A DNA stretch of 33,872 nt, from positions 1,919 to 35,790 of the forward strand of contig JAAAUF010000395.1 of the NCBI GenBank assembly GCA_015499985.1, read 5' to 3'. Below, piece after piece: positions 8,950 to 20,262 of this stretch. The notes beneath the pieces were generated by a model that saw only the letters and a list, made by a program, of their open reading frames with translations, did no database searches and was not told where the DNA came from. The DNA comes from Haplosporangium gracile (taxonomy: Eukaryota; Mortierellomycota; Mortierellomycetes; Mortierellales; Mortierellaceae). A program made the position numbers and the translations under genes. The first letter of the stretch is position 1. Each line of letters opens with the position of its first letter.

Positions 8950-9123
8950 TAGTCCTGCGGTGTATAGTATATACCCATGGTCGAGCTTATGCTATGACAT
9001 AGCAGCGATTAGATCCGCAACAGCTGTTATTATTTTCCGCTTAAGCGGGGTTTTCTATTTCGCTTAAGCGTTTATTTAATTCCGTTTGAGCGGGTTGAAA
9101 ATTACGCACTTGCGTAAAAATCA

Positions 9124-9462
9124 AAAAAGAAAGCACCATTCAGTTTCGCTGTGTGTCCTGCCTTCAGGAGGAAACCTCCTTTAGAAATTCGATTTATGGA
9201 GGTCGACTCCGGTTAAAAGGTATGGGTCTAGACTAAGTTTTCAGGGAGCGACAGACCGCCCTTTTTTTTTTAGCCGAAGAGATTAACGGCGCTTATTTAA
9301 CATCATCGTGTGAGCTGGATGAATTTTTAACCCCCTTTGAATCAGGACCCTGCTTTGAACAGGCACACGACTAAATAAATTACCATTGGCTGTTTTTGGC
9401 TGATGTTATCTTTGCCTCCTCGTTGGCTCGCTGATTGTTGTTCCTAGATTGAACAAACCGCT

Positions 9463-9504
<42 letters not shown>

Positions 9505-9785
9505 TGTTTTTGTTTCTTCCTTCTTCCAACCGGTTTTCTCGTTCACTTGCTCTTCACTCTGTCTCGCTCTAACTCACTCACTCCTCTCCACTTCCACCTC
9601 ACTCCTTCCTTGGATTGCCTGCCTCTAATCGGCAGTCATATCCCCCTTCCCTTTCTCTTTGCTTCCTTCCATCCTTCCTTCCTTCCTTCGTTATCGCTAT
9701 TCGTCTCTCTTTGGCTACAACCATAGCCTCAGCCCTAACCTCCCCCTGACCTTCTTTGACCTCGCCCTTCCTCAGTTTGCCTATC
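9124..9785. other. Upstream region of the sulfatase-like gene
   Basis: No gene is seen. A small perfect hairpin, AGGAGG-AAA-CCTCCT, lies at about 9166-9180. After a stretch of mixed composition the sequence enters a C+T-rich leader that contains a TC microsatellite (9467-9500) and continues with CTTCC and CTCACT repeats to the ATG at 9786. This is the leader composition typical of the window. Confidence 0.6.
9467..9500 (+). repeat. (TC)n microsatellite in a 5' leader
   Basis: Seventeen uninterrupted TC units lie about 290 bases before the start of the sulfatase-like gene, inside its pyrimidine-rich leader or promoter. Confidence 0.95.
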
Positions 9786-12584
9786 ATGGAGAGAAGCAAG
9801 TCCCCTTCCACACCCGCCAGTCAAAGGCCCTCTTCCCCTCCTCAACTTATTTCCAACAACTCACCTTCTGTCATTCCATCCTCAGCCTCAACAGCTTACA
9901 ATATCCATCACTCAGACTTGGAATCCAATCCAAATTCTACAACCTCCTGGAGAAAGGGAGCGCAACACAAACGGAACTCGAGTCAGGATACCAACATGAA
10001 CGACAGCGACTATGACGATGACAACGAAAGGGACTACCACAAGGAGAACAACATCTCGGCTTCCAAATCGCTCTTGCCTATTTCGGTGTCAAAGGAAGGT
10101 CGATTTTCGCCTTTCTTCAACTCTCGAAACAACAACAGTAACAACAACGCGCCTGCAATGACGGTTGTCTCTATCCGGATCCTTGTCATCCTCATCTTGA
10201 TCTCTCTCTTCTCCTGGTTCTATCTCGAGGCACTTGCAGGAGGAGACATCGAATGGGTCAAGGACCACTTGTCGATGCTCGGAGTCAACCTGGTCTTGTC
10301 AGTCCTCTGCCTGACGGTTGCCCTGACCTTGATCACCCTCACACCCATGTCGACCCTCTTTGCGGGCTGTCTCTTCGCCGGTATGGCCATCATCCTCCTT
10401 GCCCTGAAGAAATGGGACGACGGAGAGTCGTTTGAAACGCACGGTGCCTACAACATGCTGGTCTTTTTGGTTATTGCGGTCCCCCTCAACGGATTGATTC
10501 AGTCGATCCTCCTCTGCCAGCGCAAGATGTCCACCACCAAATTCCACAGGTTGATGACTTTTAGCGTCGTTGGCACCGCCCTCCTGACGACCATGATGTT
10601 GACGTACTACCACTCGATCTGGGGTCAGGGAGCCAATGGTGCTCATTTGGTCCATGGCAGCCAAGCAGGACAGGAGCTTTGCGAATGGCAAGGGGCTAAC
10701 ATCCCCGTTGTCGACCTGTTGCCCAACTATGTCCAGAACTTTTGGACCGGCCAGCTTTCATGCCCAGTGGTCACTGGAATTGAGGCCGAATGGACATATG
10801 ACGGCATCCTCACCATTCGCTGTCTCAATAAGGGTTTCAAGGACTCTGACCAACAACCAACATACGACATTTTACCCGACACCCGATCCTGGTCGGCAGC
10901 CGACAAGATTATGCACACCTACAACAAAAAGATAAACGAGCGGACGATTCGCAGGACCTACACCGAGCCTGTCTATGTCGATGTTGAAGGGGTCGAGTCG
11001 ATTATCGCCAACTGTGAACAGGATGTCTCTAAGATTCTAATTCGAGTCACCCGGCACGATGTGGTCCTGGAGCGAGTCAGGGCTGTTACCAAGGCCCGCC
11101 AGGAACAGGATGACAACAGCAATGGTACCACTGATATCGACACCGACACCGATAATAACGGCAACAGTGACAAAATCAAATCAGCAGGAAAAAAGCCCAG
11201 AAAACCTAATGTGATGGTTTTGTTCATGGATGCAGTTGCCAGACGGCAGTTTTATCGCAAGCTCGCCAAGACAGCCGCCGTGGTCGCTAGTCTAGACAAG
11301 TCAGCCCAGGGCGGACCTCAACTGCATGAGTTCTTCCGCTACCACGCCGTGGGGTTCAACACCGACGCCAACTCGCGCGTTGTCTATACCAACACCCCCG
11401 ACCGCCAAGAACCAGCAGCACCCCCCATTTGGAAAGATTTCCACGAGGCCGGCTACATTACTTCTCGAGTCGAGGACAACTGTGAGGACTGGTCGACACA
11501 ATACACCGGACGCGAGTCTTCACAGTACTTTGACCATGAGCTTCAGGCACCCTTCTGTCTCCCGCCCTATTACGCGCTCGAGGGCAACCCGTTCTCGAAC
11601 TTTGCGGGACCCTACTCGATTGTTGCCCGGTGTATGCATGGTTCGAATGTTCATACCTATGCATTCGACTACATGAATCAGTTCCGGAAGGCGTACCCTG
11701 ATCAACCCTGGTTCCAGATGGGGTCGTTCATTGAGGGTCATGAGGGCACGGGAGAGGTTCTCCTGACGATCGATAACGACCTTTCCAAGTTCCTGAAAGG
11801 TACCACATACTTGTCGATCTCTTTTTTTGTATCTTGTGGATCTTGTGTGTTCTTATGACTTGTGGATCCTTGTTTCAGTTGAGCCATGCCTCAATGTTGA
11901 ACAAGGCTAAAATAAGGATGGTGGGGCTTTGAGGGATAATCTCCATGAAACATTGCAGTGCAGGCAAGAAAAGAAAACAACAGCCAAACCAACGCAGCTC
12001 ACATATACTTCTTTCTTTTTCTCTAAAAAAAAACAAATAGGCATGGAGGAGGATGGATCGCTGGAGAACACGATTGTGTTTATGATGGCGGATCATGGTC
12101 TCCACATGGGTATTAACTTTATGTTTACCCCCAATGGTCGTATCGAGCACGTGTAAGGATTATTACGTCTATCTGTTATGCAAAGAGGTGTAGCCCAAGG
12201 CTTGTTTTTATTGCTTTTCTACGATTACCATGTAGTTTACTCATACTCCACCTTTTTTTTCTCCTCCCCCTTCCTACTCCTACTCGCTAACAACAAAAAC
12301 AAAATAGAAACCCATATCTCTCCGTAATCCTACCCCCACTGATCACAAAACACTATCCGAGCCTGGCGCGTGGCCTGGCGCATAACCAACAATCGCTCGT
12401 GACCGGATACGAGATCCATGCCACCCTCAAGATGCTTGCCTCTGGCCAGATGCCCGAATATGGAGATGATGACGATGTTGATGAGGGAGCGTGGAGGAAG
12501 GGGACTTTGTTTGATGAGGAGCTTGATCCCGCAAGGACTTGTGAGCAGGCCAAGGTTCCTGCAGAGTATTGTCATTGCAAATAG
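9786..12584 (+). CDS. Polytopic membrane protein with DUF229/sulfatase-like (alkaline phosphatase superfamily) domain
   Basis: Exons 9786-11799, 12041-12152 and 12308-12584 join in phase to give 800 residues. The ATG at 9786 is the first true ATG in frame. Residues 1-125 are Ser/Asn-rich and probably cytosolic. About five hydrophobic segments follow (roughly 126-147, 163-186, 190-208, 221-244, 257-276). The remainder is a DUF229/sulfatase-type domain. KPNVMVLFMDAVAR places a metal-binding Asp at about residue 482, the RVEDNCEDW segment follows, and MADHGLHMG (residues 687-695) supplies the conserved Asp-His of the metal site. Related enzymes hydrolyse phosphate or sulfate esters, but the substrate cannot be told from sequence. 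The C-terminus is Cys-containing (CEQAKVPAEYCHCK). A classical sulfatase CxPxR nucleophile was not seen, so arylsulfatase activity should not be assumed. Confidence 0.85.
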
Positions 12585-13559
12585 ACTAGGGTCTATTATA
12601 CCTTGGCGTTGAAGAGATGGAGGCTGTCAGGGCAGGACAGTGGATGTCGTCTTATGTAACAACAGCAAGCCGAATAGAATACCAAAAAAAACAAATTAAC
12701 AATAACAATACTACTTTATCTTTCCTATTTAATTTAGACCAGTTCAGTTCGGATAGAAATGGGAAGAAAAGCAAAAAAAAAAAAAAGGCGGAGGAGGAAA
12801 GAGGAGATCGTTGGGATAGGGTGGGAGGAACAAAATAAGGTGGGAGGAACCAAAAGGAATGGGAAGAACACAAAAGTGAGAAAGAGGGGAAGGGAGCGGA
12901 GCGTGTTCCTAAGTCCATGGGGTCTAGTGCCACGAGAGAAACTAAGAACGAAAGAAGGAAGCGCAAGGGGGAGAGAGAAAGGTTCGTATTGACTCCCCGC
13001 TGAAGAGAAAAAAAAGGATCTGATAACTTTTTTGACTTTCGTACTTGGATCATTGATCGTTTTGTGGTTACTGAACATGATGAGTTCGAAGTTGTTGAAG
13101 ATGTTACCAAAAGGGGTCCAGCCGGACAAACTATTTGCCCATCATCATCCCCATGACCATGACTCGATTGTGTCCTCTGCTACAGGCTCTTCCTTGTCAA
13201 CGACTACGCTCTTTTTTTTTGCGCTTCTTCTAGGCTGATAGCTGGAGCATGTTAGGTAAATGGGCGTGTGTGTGAGTGAATATGTGTGTGTGCGTGTGTG
13301 TTTGAGGACAATTTTGTTGAAAAGTGTTGTGCCCGTCACCACCCGAGCCTTGATTTTTTGTGTGATGTCTGATTTCGTATCCAAATCAGGCTGTGATAAA
13401 GTTATCTGATTGAAAAAAAAAAAATGACTGCTTTCATCAGATAAGTTGCCTACAAAGCGCAATCGCAAAAAAAGGTACGCTGGACAGGAAAAAGGAAAAA
13501 CGAGAGTAAACAACGACGCCCAAGGTCACACTCGTTACTCAACACTATCCATCTCCCTT

Positions 13560-13885
13560 GTTCCTTTCCTCCTTCTCGACTCAAAAGAAGAGGAGAGAGA
13601 ATCAGATAAGAACAACCCTTTTCCCACTTTTTTTTTCTCTTTTTCTTCTCTTTCTCTTCATACAACCCTTTATCTACAATCACATACCCCTACTCCTCCG
13701 CTTCCTCCTTCGCCTCTTCCGTACGATCCCACATTGTCACAGCCTTTCTTTCTTTTCCTATATACATATATACTCTCCTTCTTTCATTCGCTTCTTCTTC
13801 AGAAACACAGACTCTTTTCACACAGCTGTTCATATCCCCGTTCATCTCTTATCCACTCCCGCAATCGCCATCAACAACAGCGAAA
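13560..13885 (+). promoter_or_regulatory. Orphan pyrimidine-rich leader-like block
   Basis: About 320 bases of C+T-rich sequence include TATATACATATATAC near 13761. The block ends CAACAACAGCGAAATAAG, followed by GTATAC, which could serve as a splice donor at 13886. Composition and ending match the 5' leaders of real genes here, but no adequate coding frame follows. It could be a distal non-coding first exon of the mitoferrin gene, a non-coding transcript, or chance. Confidence 0.3.
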
Positions 13886-15159
13886 TAAGGTATACTATGC
13901 CGCACCTGCCGTCATGCACCCTTAGTCCTGAACTTTGATTCCGCTTCTCTTTATCGTTAATCCACACGAAGAAAAAGAGCTTTCACCCTTCCCTCCGTTT
14001 CGTGGGGAAGTAATCGTGCTTCTATAGTTTACCCTTTCCTTGTTTACGGTCAGAAGAGAAAGTGGATCCGTAAAGTTGTACAAAGAGATTATGTTTACGG
14101 AATGAACGTCAAAATAAGTCTTCCTTTTCTTTGTCCTGACCTTGGCTTTGTCTTGACGTTGTATTGTTCACTTTTCTCAAATCCACTCGAGAGAAAAAAC
14201 GTTCGTGTTCTTTTTTTCTGTGCGTCATCACTTTGTTTCTGTTTCTATGTTGGAGTCTCATCTCTTTTCCCTGCCTCTCATATTGTTTCCCTGCCTTGCA
14301 TCCCCTCCCCAATTGAAGTGAGCATCGGTCCCTGGATTTTTTTTGTGCGGGGGTAGAATGGGAATCGGGACACAAAAAAATAAGAGGAAAGCCAGCACAT
14401 GGCGATCGACTTCTTTTCCTTCCCATCGCAGACTACAAATAGCTTTCTCAGTTAGCAGGAATAAAAAGAGAGGCAAATGGGTCTCCGCTTGCGCAGTCCG
14501 CTTTCCTTTGTTGTTGTTATTTCTTTTCTCTGTTATTCTTTTTTTTTTGTGAACCCCAGTGGAGAGCAGGAACGGGTTGCCAGGGTGCAGTGGAAAAGGG
14601 AGGCGGGAGGAGTATTAACGTGAATATGGAAGAAGAGGGGAGGGCCCGGTGATGATCGGGATTGCTTTTAATGCCATTTATTCGGGTGGTATTTTATCCC
14701 CCTTACGATGACGGGGATGGTGTGCGGCGTCTTTTTGATGAAGAGTGGGGTGTGAGTGAGTGGCCGGGAGGGAGGGCTTGTTCCTATTTCACCCATGTGA
14801 AGAGAAGGAGGACCACCACAACGATTATTTTTTTTACGGTTTGTTATTTGTGCTCACTTTCCATTGTCTGTCCTGTTGATTTGATTGATGAGAGAAAAGA
14901 GTCACCTTCCCTCTAACAATTCATCCAATACGGTTTGTATGTTCGTTATTTTTGAGTTCAAAAAGGATTAATAAAAAAAGCGGGTTGAGAGAGTGGGTTT
15001 ATTTCATGGGGAATGTAAGGAATCAGAAGCGAGAACGAAGGGTCGGTCAATTGCAGTTGACAGACACGTTCTATTCGCTTATCTGATGCCTGAACCATGC
15101 CCACAGATACGATAACAACCAACAAAAAGAGAGACTAATCGATTTCCTTTGTTTTTATG

Positions 15160-15468
15160 CGTCCCATTTTATTCCGCTCTTCATCTCCCCCTTCCCTTCC
15201 ATTTTCCTTTCTTTTTCTTCACTTCTCTTCTCATTTTTCTTTTCTCTTCTTTCCTCTCTTCTTCTTCTTCACTCCTCAAGTTGCGTTACTGCACAGATAC
15301 CCCTTTCTTAACCCCACCGCACCACCAACTCAACTAATCCAACAGCAAACAACAACACCAGTACCAACGACAACAACAATAACAACACACACCGCATCTT
15401 TACATATCTATCTCACTACTCCACTCTCCTTCTCCACTACCAACACACACACACACACTTACATAAGA
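15160..15468 (+). promoter_or_regulatory. Pyrimidine-rich 5' leader of the mitoferrin gene
   Basis: Dense CTTCC, TTTCTTC and TCACTCC runs give way to CAACAACAAC-type sequence and a CA repeat (15442-15458) just before the ATG at 15469. The frame is open through this block, but its Phe/Ser/Leu-rich translation is not carrier-like, so it is treated as untranslated leader. Confidence 0.55.
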
Positions 15469-17431
15469 ATGACTCAAGCCGAGGTTGACTACGATTACGA
15501 GGCCCTTCCCGAGAACGCCTCTCTCACCGCCTGTCTTCTCGCCGGTGCCTTTGCCGGTGTCGCTGAACACGCCGTCATGTACCCCGTCGACTCGATCAAG
15601 GTAAACAAGCAACTCTTGGCCTTTTGTACTCTCGATTATGTACTCTCCTTCTTGATCATGATAAATTGGGGAGGGGGACATGCAACAACCGCCACCGCCT
15701 CAACTACCGATCATATTGCCAGTCGGTCAGCCTGCCCAACAAACTCGGGGCAAACCTGTCATTTTGCACTTATGTCTCTCTGCGGTTGATATGTAGCGAA
15801 ACTGACAACTTTGACAAGAGGTGGACAGGTGCGAATGGGCGAATGAATTGCCAGGACAGTGTGATTACACTTTGAATCTCGAACAAACTGGATCAAAGCA
15901 GGACAGATTCAGGATGACTGATCAGGATCAGCAAACACCACTCAAGTCGGAACTTAACAGCTGCAAAAAAAGATAACAAAAAAACGATCAAACAGCCCGG
16001 ACAGAGACCGGCGGCAGCCTTTTTGTCGTCGTCCTTTCTTCCTTTTTTTCCTTTTACAACCCTCCCAGTCAACAAAGCATGTCCGCCCTGACACCCTTTT
16101 TTCTCGTTTCTTTTGACACTTTTCTCTCCCAAATAGACTCGTATGCAGATTTTGGCCCCTACGCCTCAAGCCATGTATAGCGGTGTCTTCAACGCTGCTT
16201 CAAGAATCTCGACGACTGAGGGTGCCAGGACCTTGTGGAGGGGAGTCAACTCGGTGATCATGGGCGCTGGTCCAGCCCATGCGCTCTACTTTGCCACATA
16301 CGAATATGCCAAGGAGTCCTTCGGCGGAAACGCAGCTGGACACCATCCCGTTGCAGCAGGTAAATAACCAACAACGTGCACTGTAGAAAATACGGTTGGG
16401 TAAAAAAAGCATGTGGGAGTACAAGAAAAGGAGAAAGGAAAAGAAAACAAGCAGAGCGGCGCTGGGGTTGTCGCGGCCGAGATGACAGGTCGATAGCACG
16501 GGAAGGTAGGGGAGATTTGAAAATGCATGAAATGATAATCTCGATCAAGAAAGGAAAAAAGAGGAGAGAGAAGCAGGGCTCCCGTGGGTGGTAAGCCATG
16601 CAGGCAGTGAGTGAGAGAAGAAGAGAAGAGGGCTGTTCTCTACTCGAAGAAAGGAGAGAGAAGGGGGGAGGGAGTGTGTGAGGGTGGGGCGGGAAGAGTG
16701 CGAGCGCGATAAAGTGGATCGCACAAAGTGAACAGAGGAAAACAAACTCACAAACAAACAATGGAAAAAGAAAACGGTTACATGCTCTCAAAACAACAAC
16801 AATTGATTAACAGACATGACGCCCATCTCTTGACTCAAAATAATACGACTTGTAAATAGCTGCTGCTGGTGCCTGTGCCACGACTGCACACGATGCTCTG
16901 ATGAACCCATTTGACGTGATCAAGCAGAGAATGCAGGTCCATGGATCCGTGTACAGGAGCGTCATGGACTGTGCATCCAAGGTCTACAGAACCGAGGGTC
17001 TCCGCGCCTTCTACATCTCCTACCCCACCACCCTCACCATGACCATCCCCTTCAAATCCATTGAAATCGCCACCTACGAATACCTCCGCAAGGTCCTCAA
17101 CCCCACAGGAAACTACGACCCCATGACGCACATCATGGCAGGAGGTGTCGCCGGTGGCGCCGCTGCCGCTGCCACCACTCCTCTGGACGTTGCCAAGACC
17201 CTCCTTCAGACCCGTGGCGAATCCAAGGATGTGAGGATAAGAAACTGCAGCGGCTTGGTCGAGGCATGGAGGATTATCTACCAGCGCCAGGGCCTTGCTG
17301 GCTTCGCTAAAGGTCTCCAGCCCCGTGTCCTGAGTCATATGCCCTCAACTGCCATCTGCTGGAGTGTGTACGAGTACGGAAAGTGGTTCTTTACCCGCGA
17401 CAGCCTTGACAAGCGACCCATCCTCGCTTAA
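15469..17431 (+). CDS. MRS4: Mitochondrial iron transporter, mitoferrin type (MRS3/4, SLC25A28/37 family)
   Basis: Exons 15469-15600, 16137-16359 and 16860-17431 join in phase to give 308 residues, the usual size for the family. The protein has three carrier repeats, each with the signature loop: PVDSIKTRMQ, NPFDVIKQRMQ and TPLDVAKTLLQ. Mitoferrin-like diagnostic stretches include GPAHALYFATYEYAKE and MNPFDVIKQRMQVHGSVY. By family knowledge it imports ferrous iron across the inner mitochondrial membrane for haem and Fe-S cluster synthesis. The first intron splits the first signature exactly between SIK and TRM, which confirms the junction. MRS3 versus MRS4 cannot be told apart; the symbol is a family label. 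Confidence 0.93.
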
Positions 17432-17729
17432 TCTTTTCTATTTCCACCCTTCTCCTCTTCTCCCTTGTCTTTTTATTCTCAAAAGTGCTTCATAGTCCCT
17501 TATACAGTTTTTGAGAGGGCCAAAGGGCCCTCGTCCCCTTGTACGATAGCATAGTGTGTATTTCCATTAGTAAAAACCATCTTATCTGATTTTTTGATGA
17601 AAACGTCACCGAATGAATACGCAGTCGCGTGATCTGTGTTTGTGTGTTGAGATCTCTGCTTGGATTTTTTTATTTATGGTTGGCTGATTTGACTACTGCT
17701 GGCATCAATCCTCACTCCTCTCGATCACA

Positions 17730-19287
17730 ATGATGGACAACTCCTCAACCCTGCACTTGGCCCTCCCCGCCGTGCACACTGCCGCCAGCGCCGCCGCCCC
17801 CCCTAGCTTGGCCCAGCCCAGAGCTTTCTCCACCAGCGTCAACCCCCTAGTGTTCTTCAGCATCCTCGATCACTACTTGCGCCGTAACGCTGGTCAGGAC
17901 AGAGTCATCGGTACCCTCTTGGGTGTTCGCAGCGAGGATGGCTCTGAGGTCGAAATCAAGGGGTGCTATCCCGTCCCCCATCTTGAGACTGAGGATCAGG
18001 TAAAAAACAATTGCAACAGTAGCAATACGGAGGAAACAACGAACATACGACAGGAGAGCCAAGCAACAAGGAGAAAGTTTCCTCTTTTCCCCCTGACTAC
18101 AGTATCTCGCCAACATGTACCCCTTTACTCCTTTCGCCCTGATTATCCTACTAGCAACTCTTTTTTGACATTGACTTCATACTCAACGGACACAACGTCG
18201 ACAAATCAGCCTATGAGATCCCAGGGCTCTCCAATTTAGTGAATTGAGATAGAGGCGCACCAAGAGGCACATGCAGGAACAGTATAACCGACCGGCAGCG
18301 GCAAAAAGCCAGTTGGCGTACCAACTACATGCAACGACGCTTTGCTGACAGGACGTCGATTGTTATTCCTTCTCTATTTATTGCATAGGTTGAGGTTGAC
18401 ATGGAGTACCACCGCACTATGTTCGAGCTCCACAAGCAGGTCAACCCCAAGGAGGTCATTGTTGGATGGTGAGTAGTAGCCCTTATCTGATGCCTGACTG
18501 TCGTATCCTAAGAGCCCGATGTGATTTCTTCAGTTGTGCTGACCATGGACCGCCGTCTGACGCATTATGAAATGACGTTTAGGTACGCCACTGGTGCCGC
18601 TCTGAACTCGTACTCGGCCTTGATTCACGATTTCTACCAGAAGGAGGTTTCCTCTTTCCCTGCCGTCCACTTGACCATGGACACTGCCTTGACCAACGAG
18701 CGTTTGGGCGTCAAGACCTACATCTCTGCCCCTGTCGGCATCACATCCAAGGCTGACAACTGCATGTTTATTCCCATTCCCTGCGATGTCAAGTATTTCA
18801 AGGCCGAGAGAGCTGGACGTAAGTTGAAGACCAAGGAGAGAGCAATTGTATTAACAGTGTGGCCCACTTATGATCGTCTTCATATTGCCCTGAGAAGCAT
18901 TCTACAGACTTTGGCTGGAACTGACTTAACATCATATATTCGTGAACTTAACTAGTCGAACTCCTCGCCAACGCCAAGAGCACTGAGAGCGGATCGACCT
19001 CATTGTTGTCAGACATGGATAACTTGGAGCAGTCTGTGATTGAGGTCCAGAAGATGTTGGAGCGTGTCTCGGAATATGTCAACTCTGTTCTTGCAGGAAC
19101 CGTTCCCGCCAACAACACTGTCGGTCGCTACTTGATGGACACCGTCAGCGTTGTCCCCAAGGTCGATGCTGCCGAGTTCGAAAAGATGTTCAACTCTCAC
19201 CTTCAGGATCTTTTGATGGTCATTTACTTGGCCAACATGACGAGAACCCAGTTGGCTGTTGCAAAGAGACTGGAGAAGCTGATGTAA
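17730..19287 (+). CDS. EIF3F: Translation initiation factor eIF3 subunit F (MPN-domain)
   Basis: Exons 17730-17999, 18389-18468, 18583-18818 and 18956-19287 join in phase to give 305 residues. Two ATGs in tandem open the frame. After an Ala/Pro-rich N-terminus comes an MPN (Mov34) domain from about residue 37 (VNPLVFFSILDHYLRR, DRVIGTLLGV, then VNPKEVIVGWYATG). The JAMM metalloprotease His-x-His motif is replaced by the YATG context, so this is the non-catalytic MPN- type. The C-terminal half (LSDMDNLEQSVIEVQKML, VGRYLMDTVSVVP, MTRTQLAVAKRLEKL) is the helical region used for assembly with eIF3h. The third exon-exon junction (RAG/LELL) is supported by family similarity. It acts in the eIF3 core during 43S pre-initiation complex assembly. 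Confidence 0.95.
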
Positions 19288-20262
19288 AGAAATCGCAGAG
19301 GAATTCTTTTTTTTGTGTTTTTCTAATACCAAGCGAGATGGTGATGGTGGTGGAGAAGTGGAGTTGCTAAGATAGAACGAAAATGTACTAAAATAACCCT
19401 ATTCAAAAGTGCAAGCAATACAAACTGTTATTCATGATATATGTTTTTTATGTCGCGTTCTTCTGTCAGAAGGACCTGCTTTGAGGGTCATTTTGTGTCA
19501 GCCTAGAGATCAGATATTTCACGTGACATAAATGCACTTCACACTTCTCAAGAGCGGGCTTATTATGGCGCTGAAACGGGTGAATTTCGACCCTTCTCTT
19601 TCCACGATTTTTTATAGTTGTGAGTAAAGGACCGAGATCCATCCGTGGGATCAATTATCCATCCAGCTATATACCATCCATCGCCTTCCGGGACCAACAG
19701 CCAGTCTCCATGACTCCATCGCTATAGGATTCGGAATCGGCATACTCATAGCAGGAGGAATCGTTCGTTTATCCGGCGCTCCTGATCGCCATCACCCATT
19801 TTTTTTTCTTCTGGACCCATCAACCATAAACCAACATCTTATACTTTCGATGACAGGGTGTGCGGACGTAGAAGGCTGCTGTGAAACAAGTCCAGGATCG
19901 ACTTTTTCACTTGCTCTACTACCAACGTACAACAGCAACTGTATCTATCTGCTCAGCAAATCCCTCAGCTGATGCACCAGCCTAGTGCTACTTAGAGGAA
20001 TCCCGTCAGTTAGCCTTCAGGAGTCTATCTTCTGTTCATCAGAATGGCTTTGACCTTTCTGGTTGCAGTTTTGACGAAGGAACGTAGGATTCGGCCCTAT
20101 CTCAGCAACGATGGAGCTTTGGAAGGTGGATCACAACAAAACAGGATCTTGTCAGACCTATGATCTAAGGCTTTTCGACCCATCGTCTTAGCAGCTGGAC
20201 CTAAACAACTCAACAAAGATCTCGTGGACTAAATCAACCCTTTTTTCTTACACCAATAGAAA
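19288..20262. other. Intergenic/5' region of the uL2 gene
   Basis: No protein or RNA gene is seen in about 975 bases. A TOP-like pyrimidine stretch followed by TTTTTTATAG lies near 19590-19617, then GTGAGT at about 19620. A branch-like CTAAAT, a pyrimidine run and CAATAG lie immediately before the uL2 ATG. This suggests, without proving, a 5'-UTR intron from about 19620 to 20259. No snoRNA C/D boxes could be paired convincingly. Confidence 0.35.

Larger units (their letters stand above)
8597..9123 (+). mobile_element. Non-autonomous DNA transposon (MITE-like) with about 155-180-bp terminal inverted repeats
   Basis: The left arm, 8597-8777, and the right arm, 9123-8969 read inward, are nearly identical. 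Only about six differences occur in the first 113 bases, followed by an indel of about 25 bases in the left arm and then a shared inner segment containing GCTATGTCATAGC. Each arm opens TGATTTTTACGCAAGTGCG and carries serial near-palindromes: TTACGCA/TGCGTAA, CGCTTAAGCG, CCGCTTAAGCGG and CCGCTGTAGCGG. Such series are plausible transposase-binding sites. The core between the arms is only about 190 bases and holds a TATA-like box edge, a leader and a 31-codon ORF. The likeliest origin is internal deletion of a larger autonomous element that kept its promoter and first codons. I cannot assign the superfamily, and no clear target-site duplication is visible. Confidence 0.85.
12585..15468. other. 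2.9-kb region without a convincing gene
   Basis: This is the largest gene-poor stretch. It holds the 3' flank of the sulfatase-like gene, purine-rich sequence at 12760-12990, a 53-codon ATG-started ORF at 13076-13237 with a His/Asp patch and hydrophobic end (unsupported), a GT-rich patch near 13264-13305, a C+T-rich leader-like block at 13560-13885 (listed separately), mixed sequence at 14000-15150, and from 15160 the C+T-rich leader of the mitoferrin gene. No domain, RNA gene or transposon was recognised. A gene with many short exons could be missed by eye. Confidence 0.5.

Noticed and set aside
8590..9130. Target-site duplication for the MITE-like element
   Set aside because: The bases flanking the two ends (GGAAC on the left, AAAAAG on the right) do not match, so no duplication is claimed.
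13076..13237. 53-codon ORF with a His/Asp patch and hydrophobic C-terminus
   Set aside because: It is short and isolated, with low-complexity features and no support from neighbours or family similarity.
15157..15468. N-terminal extension of the mitoferrin through the open upstream frame
   Set aside because: The extension has no ATG of its own. Its Phe/Ser/Pro-rich translation reflects the pyrimidine-rich leader, and the ATG at 15469 gives the normal family length.
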